A DNA stretch of 64,000 nt, taken from NCBI GenBank assembly GCA_020205615.1, contig CM035167.1, forward strand, positions 59,045,023 to 59,109,022, given 5' to 3'. Each line of letters starts with the position of its first letter. Position 1 is the stretch's first letter. A model generated the notes under the pieces. It saw only the letters and a list, made by a program, of their open reading frames with translations. It did no database searches and was not told the DNA's origin. A program made the position numbers and the translations under genes. This DNA comes from Panax quinquefolius. Lineage: Eukaryota > Streptophyta > Magnoliopsida > Apiales > Araliaceae. Shown piece after piece: positions 47,529-59,788 of this stretch.

Positions 47529-48846
47529 GATCAAGAGAGAGAGAGAGAAAGCCATATTTTTGCTCATTTTGTGCACAACACTCAACCTAACTCTCTCAAG
47601 CCCCACACCTCCGAAATTCTTTTAGTTTTTTAGTCACAAAATCAGCCCCACGAAATCCATTAACAAATCAGAAGCTAGAATCAAAGATTTTTCAAAGTGA
47701 GGTATAAACCCTAACTTGAAAATCTGACTTTTGATGCTATGTTAAATGTTATGATTAAGTGTTATAATATGTTGTTTATAGTATATAATGATGATCTGGG
47801 TTGATATATGTTAGATCCATAACATCTATAGGCTCAGATCTAGCATTTTACAAAATCTGGAAATTTTTTATTTTGTATTCTGACAATGAATGTCAGAGGT
47901 TGTAGATCTTTCTCTGTTTATGTTTTTGGTTGTTTTATGTTTTGGATATGTAGTCTGATATGTGGACTTTATTCTGAAACTTGAATCAAGGCTGGATGAT
48001 GTGTAGATTTCATTTTATAAACGGTCAAAACCTCGCTGACCGGCATGACCAAATGATTCTGGGTAACCCGTAAATGGGATTTCAAATATTCCCGACAAGA
48101 TCTTTGAAGGCCAATTTCTGTCAGGTGATTTTTGTTTTGATGTTGTTTTTCTAACTAGATTGTAGCATGTAATCTGGACTTTAGCATTTGGCCTTTAGAT
48201 CCCTTAAATCATCAACTTATTGAACGTAGTGAGTGGTCAAACCAGTCACTCCGTCACGATCAGATTTTCTCGGAATTTCCGTAAACACGAAGAACACACT
48301 TTCGGATGTACCATCGACCGAGATGTATCTGGCGATGTTGATGTTGTTGGACTTATTTGTTGTTGTATTTATGTTCTGTGATATGTGTACTATATGTATG
48401 AATCCATAAATCAACTATATAATGACAAGAACATTAAATTAATCGAGCTACAAGAGGGCTGCTCGTACTGCCTGGGTTTCTCGAAAACCCAGGTAACGTC
48501 TGACAGTGAGTTTTGATTGCCAGATCGTCTTGATATTTTGTTGTATGACCAAACTAAGTGTTGTAACTTGTAGAGTTACAAAAATACTACAAGATGGATA
48601 AACAAGATTTCCCAGAAACGCTTTACACTAAGAATCAAAGGCAGTCAAACAAGGCACCTTGAACACGAACTTGTCATTGTTCTTGAGGCCAAGAACACCT
48701 AAGGCGACAGAAAGCGGTGCTATAGGCTATAGCGACGGATTATTTAATTTCTAATATCTGATTTTCCGAAAAATGATTAAAAATAGAAAATAAATTCTAA
48801 AAATTACAAAAATGGTTTTAAAAATTATTTTTAAATTATGAAAAAT

Positions 48847-49900
48847 AACTTTTAATTATTTGGGATATTTTTCATTAATATTTATAATTATTTGAATATC
48901 AATGATATTTAATTTATTTAATTAGTGTATTAAATAATTAGAGAAAATGATTTTAATGTTATAAAAATCATTTTAAATAAGAATAAAGTGTTTTAGAATA
49001 TTTTTGAGTTATAAATGTAACTTTTAATATTTTGTGATGAATTTCATTAATTAATTAATATTAATGGTAATTAAAGTTATTTAATAAATGTATTAAATAA
49101 ATTATGAAAATAGAATTAATGATTTAAAATGATTTAAAGATTATAAAAGTATTTTAAGTTATAAAATATAACTGCTGATATTTTGTCATGAAAATATAAA
49201 TTATTTAATATTATTGATATTAGATTTATTTAAAATTATATTAAATAAATTAGTTTAAAAATGATTTTAATATTAGGAAAATCATTTTAAATAAAATAAA
49301 TAGTTGAAAAAAATTTAAGTTATAAAATATAACTTTTAATATTTAAACGTAAATTCCATTAATTATTTACTATTAATGATATTAGAATTATTTAATAATT
49401 ATATTAAATAAATTAGTTTAAAAATGATTTTAATATTATAAAAATCATTTAAAATAGAAATAAAGTGTTTAAATATATTTTAAGTTATAAATTATAACTT
49501 TTGATATTTAAAGGAAAATTTCATTAATAATTTAATATTAAATAATATTAGATTTATTTAATAATTATATGAAATAAATAGTTTAAAATGGTTTTATTAA
49601 TTTAAAAATCATTTAAAAAGGATATAAATGAATTAAAATATTTTATATTATAATGAATGACTTTTAATATTTTGATAAATAATACATTAATACTTTAATA
49701 TTAATAATAATTATTTAAAATGATTTTAATTGTTTTAAAAATTATATAAGGGTAATATTAATACTTTAAAAATACTTTGAGTTATTATAAATAACTTTAA
49801 TATTTTGGCAATTGTTTCATTAATGGTTTAATATTAATTAAATATTAATGATAAATAGAATTATTTAATATTTAAATTATTTAATAATAATTCCGTTGTT
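48847..49900 (+). repeat. AT-rich tandem array, about 160-bp period, in LTR-G
   Basis: A landmark AACTTTTAAT (or close variant) recurs at 48847, 49019, 49170, 49331, 49496, 49659 and 49793. Units share TTTCATTAAT, ATTAAATAAAT and ATTTTAATATTATAAAAATCA. The inverted copy shows the same pattern at about 52130-52950, and the LARD-1 LTRs a shorter version. No gene. Confidence 0.65.
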
Positions 49901-50507
49901 TGAAAATTTCGTGATAAATTATAATAAATGTTTAAAAATTATTTTTAAGTCATTTAAAAATAATATGACCGATACTTGAAGATATTGAGGTACAGGATAG
50001 AGTCTTAGACTCAATAATTACTTCGATAAAGTCGCTTTCAAGACAATCGATGTGTTTCGTAAATTGATCCTGACTTAGATAATTTGATTAGAGCATGTGT
50101 TTATTTGTGATTCAATGGTTGTGGAACATATGTGACAATGTGATTAGGTTATGTGCTGACTACAATAAGCAGTGCTATGTGTTATATAGTATGTTAATCT
50201 AATCGATCAAATGATCTTATTACTGATAGGTGTTATATAAAGATAGAACTAAGTTACGAACTGTAAGCAGTGCATCAGGCAAGTATCTTACCTTTGCATT
50301 TCCTTTATGCAATGGACATGAGTAAGAAGTTTCTGAATTATATTATTATTATGCTATATTATTAACCCTATTGTGATATATTCTATATCCGATCATTGTT
50401 TATGAACATGTTAGTATATGGTAATTCGTATATATATTCTGCTCATAATTTCTAAACATGGTTACATAAGTGTCCCCACTGGATAATCATCAGATTTAAT
50501 CATATGT

Positions 50508-50509
<2 letters not shown>

Positions 50510-50566
<57 letters not shown>
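50510..50566. repeat. TA dinucleotide run
   Basis: An uninterrupted TA tract of about 57 bp. A second interrupted tract is at 51379-51418. The two border the 0.8-kb LTR end segment (50567-51364). Confidence 0.95.
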
Positions 50567-50567
<1 letters not shown>

Positions 50568-51364
50568 TTGACCAACTAGACACAGATTTTGAATAATTCG
50601 TTGAATATGATAAAACCTTTTTGTATCCAATCAAGTTGTTTTGGTTCAGATTCCAGACTAAGTATGAACATCCTAATCACGGGAAAACTTTTATGCGCCC
50701 AAGGCGGACCGAGTGAACGATCTTATCGTTCTTGTAATGTAGTATTGATCAATACAGGGTCCATGGGAAGTACAACCTAATGCCCGTAAGTTATGACGGT
50801 TTGCAGATGAAGTTCTGCTAAACCTTAGCGAAAACTAAAAACAATGTTCATAATCTGTCGACTAATACCTATATATATAGTCAATACGTAGTTTCAAAAA
50901 TTTGAGATAGAGTTTTTATGTTGTTATTATCTGTTCTGTTTACTTCACAACTATAAATTCGTTGTAGAAGTGATGTACAAAGAAAATATTTATTTATTTC
51001 AGCTAATTTTATTCATAATTGTTATTACTTGCTGGGCACCCAAATGCTCATCCTTGCTTAAATTTAAATGTTTTCAGCTAGGCATGCTCAACCCGAAGGT
51101 TCAGACAAGAACAAGTGAAAAGGAAAGCAAACATAACATATTTAATGGTGTCTTTTGTTAGACTGTATTAAGATAATGATATGTATTATATATCATGTAA
51201 AGAATATAGTAAAAGTTGCGTACTTGGGATTAGACTCTGATAAATGTAAGTTAAGTTTGATATTTATATTATTGTTATTATTATTAGTATTATTTTCGCT
51301 CATAGAAATGGTATCGTAAAACACCGAGTTCAGGTTTCAAGTACCCGAGTTTGGGGGCTGTACA

Positions 51365-51377
51365 ACTTAGACGACTT

Positions 51378-51418
<41 letters not shown>

Positions 51419-54400
51419 CAACATGTGATTAAATACAATGATTATCCAAGAGAGGACACTTGTATAACCATATTTCAAAATTAACGAACAGAATATATAT
51501 ACGAGTTATATAATATAATATCATATTGATAAACAATGATCGGATATAATATATACGACAATAAAGTTAATAATCTAGTACGATAATAGTATAATTCTGA
51601 AACTTCTTACTCATGTCCATTGCATAAAGAAAATGCAAATGTAAGATACTTGCCTGGTCTGTTGCTTACAGTTATGCAACTTAGTTTTATCTTTTATACC
51701 GAAACCTATCATTAATAAGATCATTTGATCGATTACAATAACATACTATAACACATAGCACTGCTTATTGCAGTCAACACATAACCTAATCACATTGTCA
51801 CACATATTCCACAACTATTGAATCACAAATAAACACATATTTAATCAAATTATCTAAGTCAATATCAATTTCTGAAACATATCGATTGTAAAATTTAAAC
51901 TTTATCGGGTAATTATCGAGTCTAAGACTCATTCTCGTAGCTCAAGAACTATAATTATCAGTCATATTATTTTTAAATGACTTATAATAATTTTTAAACA
52001 TTTATTATAATTTATCATTAATTTTCAAACTTCTGAATCATTATTAAATGATTTAAGTATTAAATAATTCTAGTATCATTAATATTTAATTAATATTAAA
52101 CTATTAATAAAACCATTGTTTGAAATATTAAAGTTATTTATAATAACTCAAAATACTTTTAAAGTATTAATATTACCCTTAAATGATTTTTAAAAACATT
52201 TAAAATCATTTTAAATAATTACCATTAATATTAATGTATTAATGTTTTATTTATAAAAATATTAAAAGTCATTATTTATAACTTAAAATATTTTTAATTC
52301 ATTTATATCCTTTTAAATAATTTTTCAATCGATAAAACCATTTTAAAACTATTTATTTAATATAATTATTAAATAAACTTAATATCATTTATTATTAAAT
52401 TAATATCATTAATATTAAATTATTAATGAAATTATCCTTTAAATATTAAAAGTTATATTTTTAACTTAAAATATCTTTAAACAATTTATTATCATTTAAA
52501 ATGATTTTAATAATATTAAAATCATTTTTAAACTAATTTATTTAATATAATTATTAAATAACTTTAATATCATTAGTAATAAATAATTAATGAGATTTAT
52601 CTTTAAATATTGAAAGTTATATTTTATAAATTAAAATATTTTAAAATCTTTATTTTTATTTAAAATGATTTTCTAATATTAAAATCATTTTTAAACTAAT
52701 TTATTTAATATAAGTATTAAATAAATCTAATATCAATAATATTAAATAATTAATATTTTCATGAAAATATCAAAATTTATATTTTATATCTTAAAATATT
52801 TTTTTAACCTTTATATAATTTTTAAATCATTAATTTTATTTTTCATCATTTATTTAATATATTTATTAAATAACCTAAATATCATTAATATTAATTTAAT
52901 AAGGAAATTTATCATAAAATATTGAATGTTAAAGAAAATAACTTAAAATATTTTCTTATAACATAATATAATATTAAATAATTTTTCAAGTATTAAAATC
53001 ATTTTTAAATAATTTACTTAATATTATAATTAAATAAATTAAATACCTTTAATATTCCAAAAATATTAAATATTTATGAAATATATTCAAAATAATTAAA
53101 ACTAATTTTCGGATTTTAAAATAATTTTTAAGAATTAGTTTTGTATTTTTTTATAATTATTTTATAAATTAACTGTCGCTAAAAACTGCCTATAGCGACA
53201 AAAGCGTCGCTATAGGTGTTTTTGGTGTTCATCGTGAAACCTAGAAATGCATAGTCAGTGATCGAGATGACATGTTTGACCAGTGATAACTTTTAGATCG
53301 TAATGATTCTGGGCTTGCAATTTTGTTAGGATTGTAGTATTAATGTAACACTACAATCACCAACTAGTTTCATGTCCATTACACATCATAACAGAAAGAT
53401 CTTGATTTTCAAAATTGTTGTCAGAACTGTTCTTCATTTTCTGGGTTTTCCAGAAATGAAGAACAATCGAGGCACCTATATTCCAAGCCTTGAATCAAAC
53501 GTTCTGGGCTTGCTATGTTTGTTCTAATGATTTACACTTGTAGTATTGATGTTAGAGTACAATTATCAAACACTTTTACATCCGTTTAACAACACATAAG
53601 AGAGATATAAGCCGGTAATAGTAGTGGTCAGGAACTGCCTTTGAAGATTTCTGGGTTACCCAGAATCTTCATCCGGCAGTTTCGTCTGGCTTACTTTGAC
53701 CACAAATTTCTTGGATTCTGTGTAGGAATTAAGGATTATAAAGACATGATTCGATAGTACTCATGTCAGTCTACACAACCATAACAATAACGTAGCATAA
53801 CTAACTAACAAAATCAAGAACCGAGCCCTGCAAAAACATTGTCAGACTTTTGGAAAAATTCTGGGTTACCCAGATTTGAAAAGTCATGGTCGGTCAACGA
53901 CCTTTGACCACCAATATCTATCAATCTATCCATGATCTGATCCTGATATGAGTTCCAGAACACAGATCTCATGACATACTACAGATCCAAAACTTAAAAC
54001 AAGAAAAATCACAAACAGAGAATGATTTGTGGCCACTGACATTCGTTGTCAGAACACAAAAATGAAATTTTACCAGATTTTCAAAAATACTAGATCTGAG
54101 CTTATAGATGTTATGGATCCAACATCTATCAACCCAGATCACTTAATAACACTACATAGAACATATTATAACCCATAAACATAACTTTTATCAGAAGATC
54201 AAGGGCGAATTTTGATTATGGTTTTATACCTTTATGCATCAATTCTTGATTCTGAGCTTATGATCTGTTAAGGGTGTTCATGGGGCTTTGTTTTGGGACT
54301 AAAATAATTTGTATTTTCGGAGGTTTTAGAGAGAGAAGCTCAAGGTTGAGAATTTGGCAAAAATAAGTGAGCAAAATGATTTTTTCTCTCTCCAATCTAT

Positions 54401-54822
54401 ATATATACACTTAGATGCAATGTATTAGCTAGAATAAGTGACTGATCAGTTGATATTTGTCACATGGGGTGGTTAGGTTAGTTCACCCACTCCATATTTG
54501 TCAAGATTTGCAAGCTAGCTAAAATAATGCAAGATGGGCAAAATGGTCTTTTGTCTTGGAATTTTAATGGCTCATTGGTCTTTTTAGGGTTAAAAATAAA
54601 ATTTTTAGTTTCTAAAATTATAATTAGGGTTTCTTAATCAATTAGGCTTTTAATTACGTAGTACCTTACTAATTAGGTATAAGATACACTAATTAGCATT
54701 AAACTTCAAAGTTTAGCAATTAGGGTTTAACATAAGCAAATTAGGGTTAATAGTTTAGAAAAATAATAAGGGTTTATACTAAAAAAAAATTAGGGTTTGA
54801 ATAATAAAGATTCTCCCTAATT
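51365..54822 (-). mobile_element. LTR-G, inverted partial copy
   Basis: Reverse-complement match to 46.8-50.5 kb. Examples: 51600-51665 against 50275-50340 (GTCCATTGCATAAA), 53165-53215 against 48705-48745, and 54061-54180 against 47741-47860. It carries its own AT-rich repeats, TATA-like box and TTAGGGTTT words (54590-54800). It lacks the last 0.8 kb of the LTR and its U3 start, being cut at about 54822 by Chr-A integrase sequence. No coding potential. Confidence 0.75.
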
Positions 54823-55195
54823 GAAATTCTCGATCGAGTAGGAACTGTGGCCTATAAACTCGCCTTAATGCTATGTATGTCGCGTGTTTATAACGTTTTT
54901 CACGTATCGATGTTACGTAAATATGTGGACGACCCTACCCACATTATTGCGTTAGAACCAGACGAGATAGCCGAGGATTTACTGTACGAAGAGGTACCTG
55001 TCAAGATCTTGGATAGGAAAGAACATGTCCTATGCACAAAGGATATACCTCAAGTTAATGTTTTATGGAGGAACCATGCTATTGAAGAAATGAACTGGGA
55101 GTTGGAATCAGAAATGAAAGCGAGGCATCCTCACCTGTTCGAAACACCAGGTAATACGTCAATTTCGAGGACGAAATTTCATAAGGAGGGGAGGT
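54823..55195 (+). pseudogene. Chr-A2 integrase C-terminus and chromodomain (fragment)
   Basis: An open frame (54847-55200) encodes SRVYNVFHVSMLRKYVDDP, then the chromodomain segment YEEVPVKILDRKEHVL and VLWRNHAIEEMNWELESEMK, complete to the aromatic and acidic end. The rest of the element upstream is missing. A polypurine tract AAGGAGGGGAGGT (55183-55195) ends the internal region. The chromodomain here is better preserved than in Chr-A1. Confidence 0.85.
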
Positions 55196-56757
55196 TGTAA
55201 GACCCCTGTTTTTTATAAATAAAATTAAATTTTCCTCTAATTATTATTTTGAAATAATAACGTGTTAATTTGATATAATGTTTTGGTTATGGGGGAAATG
55301 TGAAAATTTTTCAAAATAAGCAAGTGGTTATAAAATATTCATTATTGTCGGGGAATATTCGTTTGGTCATGGAATATTCTTATTGTCGGGGAATATTCAT
55401 ACGACGGCGCATCCATTTGTGGGCCCCATAACAGAATAACTGTCGAATGAAGAAAACGACAAAGTATGAGTTTTTATAAATAACTACAGAATTGTTACCA
55501 AGTAGCACCGTTGATTACATGGTGGTTAAAATACAAGAATACGCTGTGGTTACACAAGAATGCGCATGGTTTTGCACAAGATTTTTGAATTATCGATTCT
55601 TATGCAAGAAAGCAAGACTCAATAAATATTACAAGAATTACCGCTCAATATTTTATTTTATTGGTTCAATAATTGTCATATTGATATTTTATATTATTGT
55701 TGTTTCAATAATTGTCATCGCACAAAGATTTTCCATTATCTGATCAATAATTCATATTATTTGAATAATATTATGAGATAACATTATTGGCAATGTCTAG
55801 AAAGTTCTCATCAAGGAGAGGTTTGGTCACCTAATTGCAAGCGTGCGAGAAGGAAAAATCCTTATTGAAAGCCACCTCTTTCCTGGAACTACTTAGTGGT
55901 TATAATAATTGTGATTCTCAGAATATTATTTGTGAATAATTAATTTTGATTTATATGATAATGAAATATTTATTTGATGTAGATATAAATGATGGATTTA
56001 TTTATGTGGTTATAAATGAAGGAATTAATGTTGAGGTATTTTATCAAGATTTTATCTGATTGAGGTATTAAAAGATCAAATCTGTGTTCTTACAAAACTC
56101 TATCAGTGTGAGTTATAATTTTTAATCCGACCGTTGGATCGTTGTGATTTTTAGATATGTTATACATATATAAGTTGGGTATATGTCCACAATTTTTGAA
56201 CCGTTAAAAATGAGCGTATGATTTGTTATGAATTTTAAGAGGTGACTGATTCAGAAATTAGGTTTATAAATGATTTTGGTGGAAAATTCTAGAATTGGTG
56301 GACCCTACTTTTGGTTGGTGAGAAATGTGCTCAAATTGAATTTCAAATGTGGTGGGTGACAATAGTAGCAGGTAAAGCCATCAGGTAGCAGGTTAAGTCT
56401 GCTTCGGCGTGCTAACATTTTCCTATAAATAAAGGGCTAAGTTAGAATTGAAAATCACACCGTAAATAAGTTTTCTCTTTCTCTCTATTATCGAGCGTAT
56501 TTTGTATATTTTGATACTTTGAGTGTTGCTATACTAAGGCAAGTTCCTTCAACACTATATCCAAAGATTCCAGCTTAAAGTACCGCCTTTTTGAGGTAAG
56601 GGATGTTATTTTCTTCCTAATAATGTTATTGTTTAATATCATTATACCAAAATGTTGGTATGGATTTTATCAGGAATTTCTACCTTTTTGTGTCGGGTTA
56701 CTATTCACGATACTCGACACTATTCACAAATACTAAGACTATTCAATCTAAAAATGA
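55196..56757 (+). repeat. Chr-A2 LTR, truncated at its 3' side
   Basis: Starts TGTAAGACCCC; GAATATTC at 55353, 55372 and 55391; TATA box at 56423. Similarity to 59789-62353 stops near 56757, just after the ACTATTCAC repeats, and resumes at leader sequence equivalent to 62368. The U5-side 1 kb and the primer site are therefore deleted. Confidence 0.85.
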
Positions 56758-58170
56758 AATAAATCCTAGAATATGGTCTCTCAAGCGAGATCGGGAATAG
56801 AACTAGAAAGGAGAGAGACGAGTAAATCCTTCAAAGTGTAAATCATACCTAAGCTTGTTTGTTATTTAATTGGTCAGTCAAAATATAGGGATAATATGTG
56901 GCATGTCAATTAAACATTGTTTTGTGACAGTAAAATGGCATCTGAAGATCTTGAGATAAGCAATGGAGCACATGAGACTGTTGAGTCACCACTGATCAAT
57001 ACCTAGAATAAAGAAGGCAATAACCCTCCTGTAAACAATAACACCGACCAAATGACGAACGATGGTATGTTTAGGAACTTTAAAGAATTTATGCAAAACC
57101 AAACGAGAGAGACTACTATTCAAAATGCAGGTGGAAACACTGGCAACTCACGGATGGTCACCGCTAAGCAGTTCAAGGATTTAGGACCGACGAAGTTTTT
57201 GGGAAAGCCAGAACCACTTACGGCAGAGATGTGGATAAAGCAAATCACTAAGATATTTGATGTCTTGGGATGCTCAGAGGAGAAAAAGGTTCATTTCGCC
57301 ACCTTCATGTTGCGAGGAGAGGCAAATTATTGGTGGTAATCCGTAAAGCGTACTCAGCCTGCCGCACTGAAGATGTCTTGGGAGAAGTTCCAAGAATTGT
57401 TCAACGACAAGTACTTTCCCGAAAGTATTCGTCACATGAAGGAGGTATAGTTCATTGTCGAGCAAAACAATATGAACGCATCGCAAGACGGGTTAAGTTA
57501 AGCCGAGTTGTCTCGATTTGCATCCCATTTGGTTGATAATGAGGAGAGGATGACGCGAATGCTTCTGCGAGGTTTGAAACCCAAAATACATCAATACCTC
57601 ATCTCTCACAAACTTTGTTTATATTCAGATGTTGTGAATATGGATCAGTTATTGGAGCACGATAATGAGCCGGTTCAACTGAAGAATAATGACCAACAAC
57701 TCGATGATAATCGTACCGGTGGAAACGGTCATCGGAACAATGATAACCACCATGGAGGAAATTATCAAGCCAAAAATGGTAACCACTTCGGTGGTAATCA
57801 TTGCAAAGATAATAGGAAAAGTGAGTCAAGTGGAAATTTCAAAAAGAGAAGATTCAACAATGACGGGAAGACGCTTAAGACCAACACCAAAGAACGAATT
57901 CTAGGGGAGGAGAAAGACCGCCAGCTAGATGCTACAGACAAGAGAAGAGGGACACATAAGTCCAAACTGTTCACAACCTTCCAAGGTATGTTTTAGTTGT
58001 GGAAAAGATGGTCATATAGCTCGAGATTGTCCTGTAGCAAAACCAAGTCCAGCGGGGATCGTGACTCAAAAGACTGTCCCAGAAAATTCAAAGTCAACAG
58101 TTCCTGGAAGAGAATTTTTCATGACTGGTCAGAATGCGAGGAACCAGAACGAAGTTAGCACGAGTTAGTT
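56758..58170 (+). pseudogene. Chr-A3 leader and gag
   Basis: ATG at 56935 opens MASEDLEISNGAHETVESPL with a stop at 57004. The gag domain (about 57180-57660) reads FLGKPEPLTAEMWIKQITKI and HFATFMLRGEANYWW, a signature of retrotransposon gag. Stops and frame changes lie at 57337, 57448 and 57498. An Asn/His/Gly-rich stretch precedes the zinc knuckles: a broken first one (EEGHISPNC) and an intact CFSCGKDGHIARDC. Protein role is capsid and RNA binding. Confidence 0.85.
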
Positions 58171-58800
58171 AATTATAAATTCTTATGAAGTCTATACCTT
58201 ATTAGATACCGATTCTACCCATTCTTTTATCTCTCTTGCTTGTGCTCAATGTTTAAACTTGATTCCTGAGAAATTAGACTTTTATTTATCTGTGGAAACT
58301 CTGTTAGGAAAAACTTTCGTTACATCCACTGTTTATAAATCTTGTTTGATCCAAGTTGGCACCATCACATTACCTGTTGACCTTATTTCTTTAAAGATAC
58401 TTGCCAAAATTGATTGCTTTCGTAAGGTTGTTAGTTTTCATATTCCTAAGCAACCTGTTATTTGAATTAAAGAAACCAAACCATTGAAGTCAAACACTTT
58501 CATATCAAGCCATAAAGTCATTCGTTTATTGAAAAACGGATGTTAAGTTTTCTTAGCCCATGTTATGGACTTGAACAAAAATATGTCAGATTTGAATGAT
58601 ATTTCTATTGTTAGTAAATTTCCTGAAGAATTTCTTGGCTTACTCCCAAAGTTTGATATTGAATTTTGTATCGACTTTGAACCCGGTACAAAACCTATTT
58701 CTAAAATCTCTTATTGAATGACTCCTATTGAACTTCAGGAGTTAAAAACCCAACTACAAGAGTTGGTACTTAAGCCTCTATCTGGTAACTTCCTTTGTGG
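58171..58800 (+). pseudogene. Chr-A3 protease and start of RT
   Basis: The protease active-site loop reads LLDTDSTHSFIS (Gly replaced by Asp). The spacer and RT N-terminus follow with several stops (about 58463 and 58715). Similarity to RT stops near 58795, where the fingers and palm begin; no YxDD box is present. Confidence 0.75.
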
Positions 58801-59788
58801 AATGCACCAAAGCCAGACTTTCCGCAGGGGACGCTATATTTGTTTGCTGGTAAAACAATAGGTGTTATTATGACGTGCTATCCAATATTGGGATATGAGT
58901 CACATTTGAGAGCAACTTAAGTCAGTAATCGAATTACATAGCTTTCTAGGCTTAGCTGGTTACTATCAGAGATTCGTGGAGGGATTTTCTCGAATTGCTA
59001 ATCCATTAACTTAGCTGACTCGGAAAGATACAAAATTTGTATGGAACAAGGAATGCGAGAAGATTTTCCAATAGCTCAAGATGCGACTCATTTTGGCACC
59101 TGTTCTGACCATACCATCTTGGAAAAGCGAATGTGGTAGCTGACGTGTTGAGTAGAAGATTGTATGCGAGTACGAGTGCGATATTGTCAAACACAAAGAC
59201 CTATTTTGTATAACTTACAAAGAATGGGGATAGAGTTAAAGGCTCCAAGTACCCACGTTATGATGTTAAATATACGAGATGAATCGACTCTAATTGATAA
59301 AGTTAAAACCGCTCAAGCTACACAATGGAACTGATGAATATAAAGAAGAACGTGCAAGAATGCGTTATTCTAGAAGTAAGAGTCGATGAAAAGAAGAAAG
59401 CTCAAGCCTTCGATTTATTTGAAATCCTCGATCGAGTAGGAACTATGGCCTATAGACTCGCCTTAATGCTAAGTATGTCGCGTGTTTATAACGTTTTTCA
59501 CGTATCGATGTTACGTAAATATGTGGACGACCCAAACGACATTATTGTGTTAGAACCATACGAGATAGCCGAGGATTTAACGTATTTAAGAGGTACCGCA
59601 AGATCTTGGATAGAAAGAATACGTCCTATGCACAAAGGTTATACCTCAAGTTAAGGTTTTATGGAGGAACCATGCTATCAAGAAATGAACTCGAGTTGGA
59701 ATCGTAAATGAAAGAGAGGTATCCTCACCGCTCAAACACAGTGTATATACGCCAATTTCGAGGACGAAATTTCATAAGAAGGGGAGGT
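58801..59788 (+). pseudogene. Chr-A3 remnants of RT end, RNase H and integrase C-terminus
   Basis: Fragments in the expected order: the connection motif [18 protein letters not shown] (58950 on), a piece of the post-RNase H spacer (59120-59320), then the integrase C-terminus ILDRVGTMAYRLALMLSMSR (59427 on) and a damaged chromodomain. Compared with Chr-A1, three stretches are missing: most of RT, the RNase H core and the whole integrase core. This unit could not encode replication enzymes. About 58801-58920 is not assigned. Confidence 0.75.

Larger units (their letters stand above)
46354..51364 (+). mobile_element. LTR-G, giant LTR in plus orientation (about 5 kb)
   Basis: Contains, in LTR order, a U3 with many AAACCCTAA words (46452-47330), a TATA box (47519-47528) with a GAGAGAGAGA leader, an AT-rich repeated tract (48790-49900), a TA run (50510-50566), the GCTCATCCTTG block (51047) and an end GTTTGGGGGCTGTACA at 51364. 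Its last 0.8 kb matches 19648-20470 in reverse. General layout resembles the LARD-1 LTR. No ORF with recognisable content is present. The left end is uncertain, because the hairpin and a junction lie there. Confidence 0.6.

Noticed and set aside
48705..48760. TAGCGACG-type words (also inverted at 53165-53215), reminiscent of CACTA transposon subterminal repeats
   Set aside because: No CACTA termini, 3-bp duplication or transposase nearby. The words are part of LTR-G in both copies.
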